DNA of 7,644 bases from an uncultured Eubacteriales bacterium (GTDB taxonomy: Bacteria > Bacillota > Clostridia > Oscillospirales > CAG-272): assembly GCA_934417455.1 (NCBI GenBank), contig CAKRWK010000045.1, positions 1 to 7,644 on the forward strand, in the 5' to 3' direction. A program made the position numbers and the translations under genes. This document shows positions 6,090-7,644 of this stretch, in pieces. The notes beneath the pieces are model-generated. The model made no database searches. It saw only the letters and a list, made by a program, of their open reading frames with translations, and was not told the DNA's origin. Positions within the stretch are counted from its first letter, which is position 1. Every line of letters starts with the position of its first letter.

Positions 6090-7136
6090 TCAAATATATA
6101 CTTTCTGTGTCTGTTTCTTTTCGGCGCTGCGGAAGGCGGCTTCCATGACGCAGAGCACACGGCGCACCTCGGGCAGTCTGACAATAATGTCGGCCTTGCC
6201 GTCCATGGCGGCGGTGAGATTGCGATAGAAGTCATGCACGTCCGACGTGGGACGCGGCACCTCGTAAAAAACAAGGGTGAGTTCGTCTCTCGGCGCCATG
6301 GTTTTCGTTATACCGGCGGCCGTCTGCACGGGAAGGACTTCCTTCTCGTTCCACGCTTTGAGTTTCGCCACACGGCAGTTCTTCTGCCAGTCCTCAATCA
6401 AAGCCGTGCCGTTTTTGCACTGCATATAAAAGCGGGGGAGCGCAAGGAAATTGTACGTGCCGACCTCGACGGTCGCGCGCTTGCCGCTCTCAAAGGTCAG
6501 ATGCAGATTGAATCCGTCGTCCACCTCATCCGTGGTGATGTTCGTCGTCTCGCAGTAGACATCGGTCACCTTTTCGGGAATCAGTTGCAACATCTGGTCA
6601 ATCAGATGTACGCCCCAGTCGAGAATCATGCCGCCGCCGTACGGTTTGTGGCAACGCCAGTCCGAGGGAATGCCGCGGGAGCCGTGGATGCGGGATTCGA
6701 TGTTCAGCACGTCTCCGATTTCACCGGTTTCAATCAGGTGCCGCACGGCAAGATAGTCCACATCCCACCGACGGTTCTGATGAACGGTAAACAGCACGCC
6801 CGCTTTCTCGGCGGCGGCCGTCATTTCATCGAAATCGGCGACGGAAAGCGCCACCGGCTTTTCGCAGACCGTTGTTTTCCCCGCCCGCAGAGAACGGAGG
6901 ACAATATCTTTATGTACATCGTTCGGCGTGGCGCAAAGGACAATGTCCACCCCGTCGTCCGCCAGAAGTTCATCCAACGACGCATAGGTATGAATGCCGT
7001 TTTCCTTCGCGGCGTTGACTCTTTTTTCGGCAATGTCGAAAATGCCGCGAAGAGCGACAACATCGCTCTTCATTGCCCACGCGGCGTGCCACGCGCCCTG
7101 CCCGCCGTAACCGACAATCGCAAGATTCTTCTTCAT
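6090..7136 (-). CDS. Gfo/Idh/MocA-family NAD(P)-dependent oxidoreductase
   Basis: Cytoplasmic dehydrogenase of the family that oxidises or reduces sugars, inositols and related polyols. It has 348 residues, normal for the family. The Rossmann domain at about 1-120 has G9-x-G11-x-x-G14 after strand AIV, and the C91-E-K-P94 motif with the catalytic-type Lys93. The C-terminal alpha/beta domain has G167-G-G-M-I-L-D173-W-G-V-H177-L-I-D180, where the Asp and His of the family active site are kept. All key residues are present, so it should be active, but the substrate is not readable from sequence. GAAAGGA (7145-7151 on the complement) lies about eight bases before the ATG and supports this start. 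It has its own promoter, a leader hairpin and upstream direct repeats, and it converges on the hydrolase-GNAT operon. A role in the same sugar pathway is inference from position. Confidence 0.92.
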   Translation of the reverse strand: MKKNLAIVGYGGQGAWHAAWAMKSDVVALRGIFDIAEKRVNAAKENGIHTYASLDELLADDGVDIVLCATPNDVHKDIVLRSLRAGKTTVCEKPVALSVADFDEMTAAAEKAGVLFTVHQNRRWDVDYLAVRHLIETGEIGDVLNIESRIHGSRGIPSDWRCHKPYGGGMILDWGVHLIDQMLQLIPEKVTDVYCETTNITTDEVDDGFNLHLTFESGKRATVEVGTYNFLALPRFYMQCKNGTALIEDWQKNCRVAKLKAWNEKEVLPVQTAAGITKTMAPRDELTLVFYEVPRPTSDVHDFYRNLTAAMDGKADIIVRLPEVRRVLCVMEAAFRSAEKKQTQKVYI

Positions 7137-7151
7137 AAACAGATTCCTTTC

Positions 7152-7168
7152 GCACGGCAGAGCCGTGC
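7152..7168 (-). promoter_or_regulatory. Stem-loop at the 5' end of the oxidoreductase mRNA
   Basis: The 7-bp perfect arms GCACGGC and GCCGTGC surround a 3-base loop. On the minus strand the hairpin would start only about four bases after the predicted transcript start (near 7172) and end right before the ribosome binding site. A 5'-terminal stem may stabilise the mRNA or tune initiation. Read on the plus strand it is followed by six T (7169-7174), so it could also stop antisense transcription entering the promoter. Confidence 0.55.
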
Positions 7169-7178
7169 TTTTTTCTTT

Positions 7179-7207
7179 ATTCTATCACATCTTTTGTCTT
7201 TTTTCAA
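7179..7207 (-). promoter_or_regulatory. Promoter of the oxidoreductase gene
   Basis: On the minus strand TTGAAA (7207-7202) and TAGAAT (7184-7179) are 17 bases apart, with TG one base before the -10 box (extended -10). Both hexamers deviate slightly from consensus, as is common for activator-dependent promoters. The predicted transcript starts near 7172, giving a leader of about 36 bases. Confidence 0.72.
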
Positions 7208-7216
7208 CAGAAAAAA

Positions 7217-7249
7217 GTATCAATTATTCCGCAGGTTGTATCAATTATT
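7217..7249 (-). repeat. Tandem 12-bp direct repeats with 21-bp period upstream of the promoter (putative operator)
   Basis: AATAATTGATAC occurs twice exactly on the minus strand (7249-7238 and 7228-7217). The copies are separated by nine unrelated bases, and nine more bases lead to the -35 box. The 21-bp period equals two helical turns and puts both copies on one face of the DNA. This resembles tandem half-sites of activators such as AraC-type proteins. No regulator gene is present in the window, so the protein is unknown. Confidence 0.6.
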
Positions 7250-7261
7250 TGTCCTTGCCTG

Positions 7262-7644
7262 TCAAAGCGTTCCGAGCAGGGCGGAAAAGCCCGTCACGTC
7301 GGAAAGCAGACCGACGACGAAGCCCACAAGTACAAGGACGGCAAGAATCAGCATATTCTCTTTTTTCCCCGGATTCACTTTCCAAAGGACAAGAAGTCCC
7401 ACGCCCGCGCCGGGAAGCAGACCGGACAGCAACGTGCCGGCCGTAATAAAACCGTCCAGGTAAAACTGCGTCAGAGCCACCGAGGCCGCGCAGTTGGGAA
7501 TCAGCCCGACAAGGACCGCCAGCGCATGGCTGAGTACGGGGCGGTTATACAGCACGCCGCCCAGCCTCTCCGCACCGACAAAAAACACGACGGTACCGAT
7601 GCCCCACGTAATGACAAGCAGAAAGAGCGCGAAATGCAGCGTGT
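7262..7644 (-). CDS. Putative heavy-metal or manganese exporter, C-terminal part (ArsP_2-like), runs off window edge
   Basis: Partial integral membrane protein. The frame is open from the right edge (first complete codon at 7642-7640) to TGA at 7264-7262, giving 126 visible residues. They form about four hydrophobic segments: TLHFALFLLVITWGIGTVVFF, a SHALAVLVGLIPNCAAS helix, a TAGTLLSGLLPGAGVGLLVLWKV helix and a final ILAVLVLVGFVVGLL helix. The G-L-I-P-N-C-A-A-S-V motif and the later G-x-L-L-S-G-L-L-P-G-A-G-V-G-L-L repeat match my memory of the putative 10-TM heavy-metal exporter family, whose members are often named arsenic efflux protein or putative manganese transporter. The GTG at 7588 is not the real start because the same frame continues upstream with good membrane sequence. 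No terminator is visible between this stop and the oxidoreductase promoter, so some read-through is possible. Confidence 0.7.
   Translation of the reverse strand, partial: TLHFALFLLVITWGIGTVVFFVGAERLGGVLYNRPVLSHALAVLVGLIPNCAASVALTQFYLDGFITAGTLLSGLLPGAGVGLLVLWKVNPGKKENMLILAVLVLVGFVVGLLSDVTGFSALLGTL

Noticed and set aside
7198..7217. Inverted repeat of T6 and A6 around CAACAG as a terminator of the exporter gene
   Set aside because: The stem would be almost entirely A-T, has no T run after it on the minus strand, and overlaps the oxidoreductase -35 box.
5925..7463. A 512-codon plus-strand open frame across the oxidoreductase and beyond
   Set aside because: It runs through the GNAT end, the bidirectional terminator, the antisense of a complete oxidoreductase gene and its promoter. 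The protein looks like an antisense translation.
1..7644. CRISPR array, tRNA or rRNA gene, insertion sequence, phage integration site
   Set aside because: No regularly spaced repeats beyond the single pair at 7217-7249, no cloverleaf-like sequence, and no transposase or integrase motifs were seen on either strand.

Overview
The window looks like chromosomal DNA of a GC-leaning Firmicute, probably an uncultured gut or rumen Clostridia (Oscillospirales or Christensenellales type). This is inferred from Gram-positive-style AGGAGG ribosome binding sites, sigma-A-type promoters with extended -10 boxes and compact hairpin-plus-T-run terminators. The YhaO/SbcD-like phosphoesterase and the putative metal exporter are also of clostridial type. 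No RNA gene, CRISPR array, insertion sequence or phage gene was seen. No intergenic gap exceeds about 165 bases.

Layout. (1) 55-1311 (+): a membrane-anchored family-2 glycosyltransferase. Its N-terminal membrane segment is cut off by an in-frame amber codon at 115-117. A terminator follows at 1317-1347. (2) 1357-2653 (+): a self-contained unit of promoter, strong ribosome binding site, SbcD/YhaO-type metallophosphoesterase homologue and terminator. The protein appears to have lost all private ligands of its second metal site. (3) 2699-6067 (+): a consensus promoter drives a two-gene operon. It holds a 912-residue multidomain putative glycoside hydrolase with no signal peptide and a GNAT acetyltransferase whose start overlaps the hydrolase stop by 8 bases. 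The operon ends in a perfect 19-bp inverted repeat that probably terminates both strands. (4) 7249-6090 (-): a Gfo/Idh/MocA oxidoreductase converges on that terminator. It has its own promoter, a 5'-terminal mRNA hairpin and two exact 12-bp direct repeats with a 21-bp period just upstream of the -35 box. (5) 7644-7262 (-): the C-terminal part of a putative multi-TM heavy-metal or manganese exporter, which runs off the right edge.

How the genes work together. The hydrolase/GNAT operon and the convergent oxidoreductase could form a small intracellular carbohydrate-processing locus: the hydrolase would cleave an imported saccharide, and the oxidoreductase (regulated through the direct repeats) would act on a sugar or inositol-like product. 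This is inference from adjacency only. The glycosyltransferase, phosphoesterase and exporter look like unrelated neighbours.

The observations most worth following are the selective loss of metal site 2 in the Mre11-family protein, the poorly classified 912-residue hydrolase, the tandem operator-like repeats, and the amber codon in the glycosyltransferase. I do not see a complete new multi-gene system such as a defence island.
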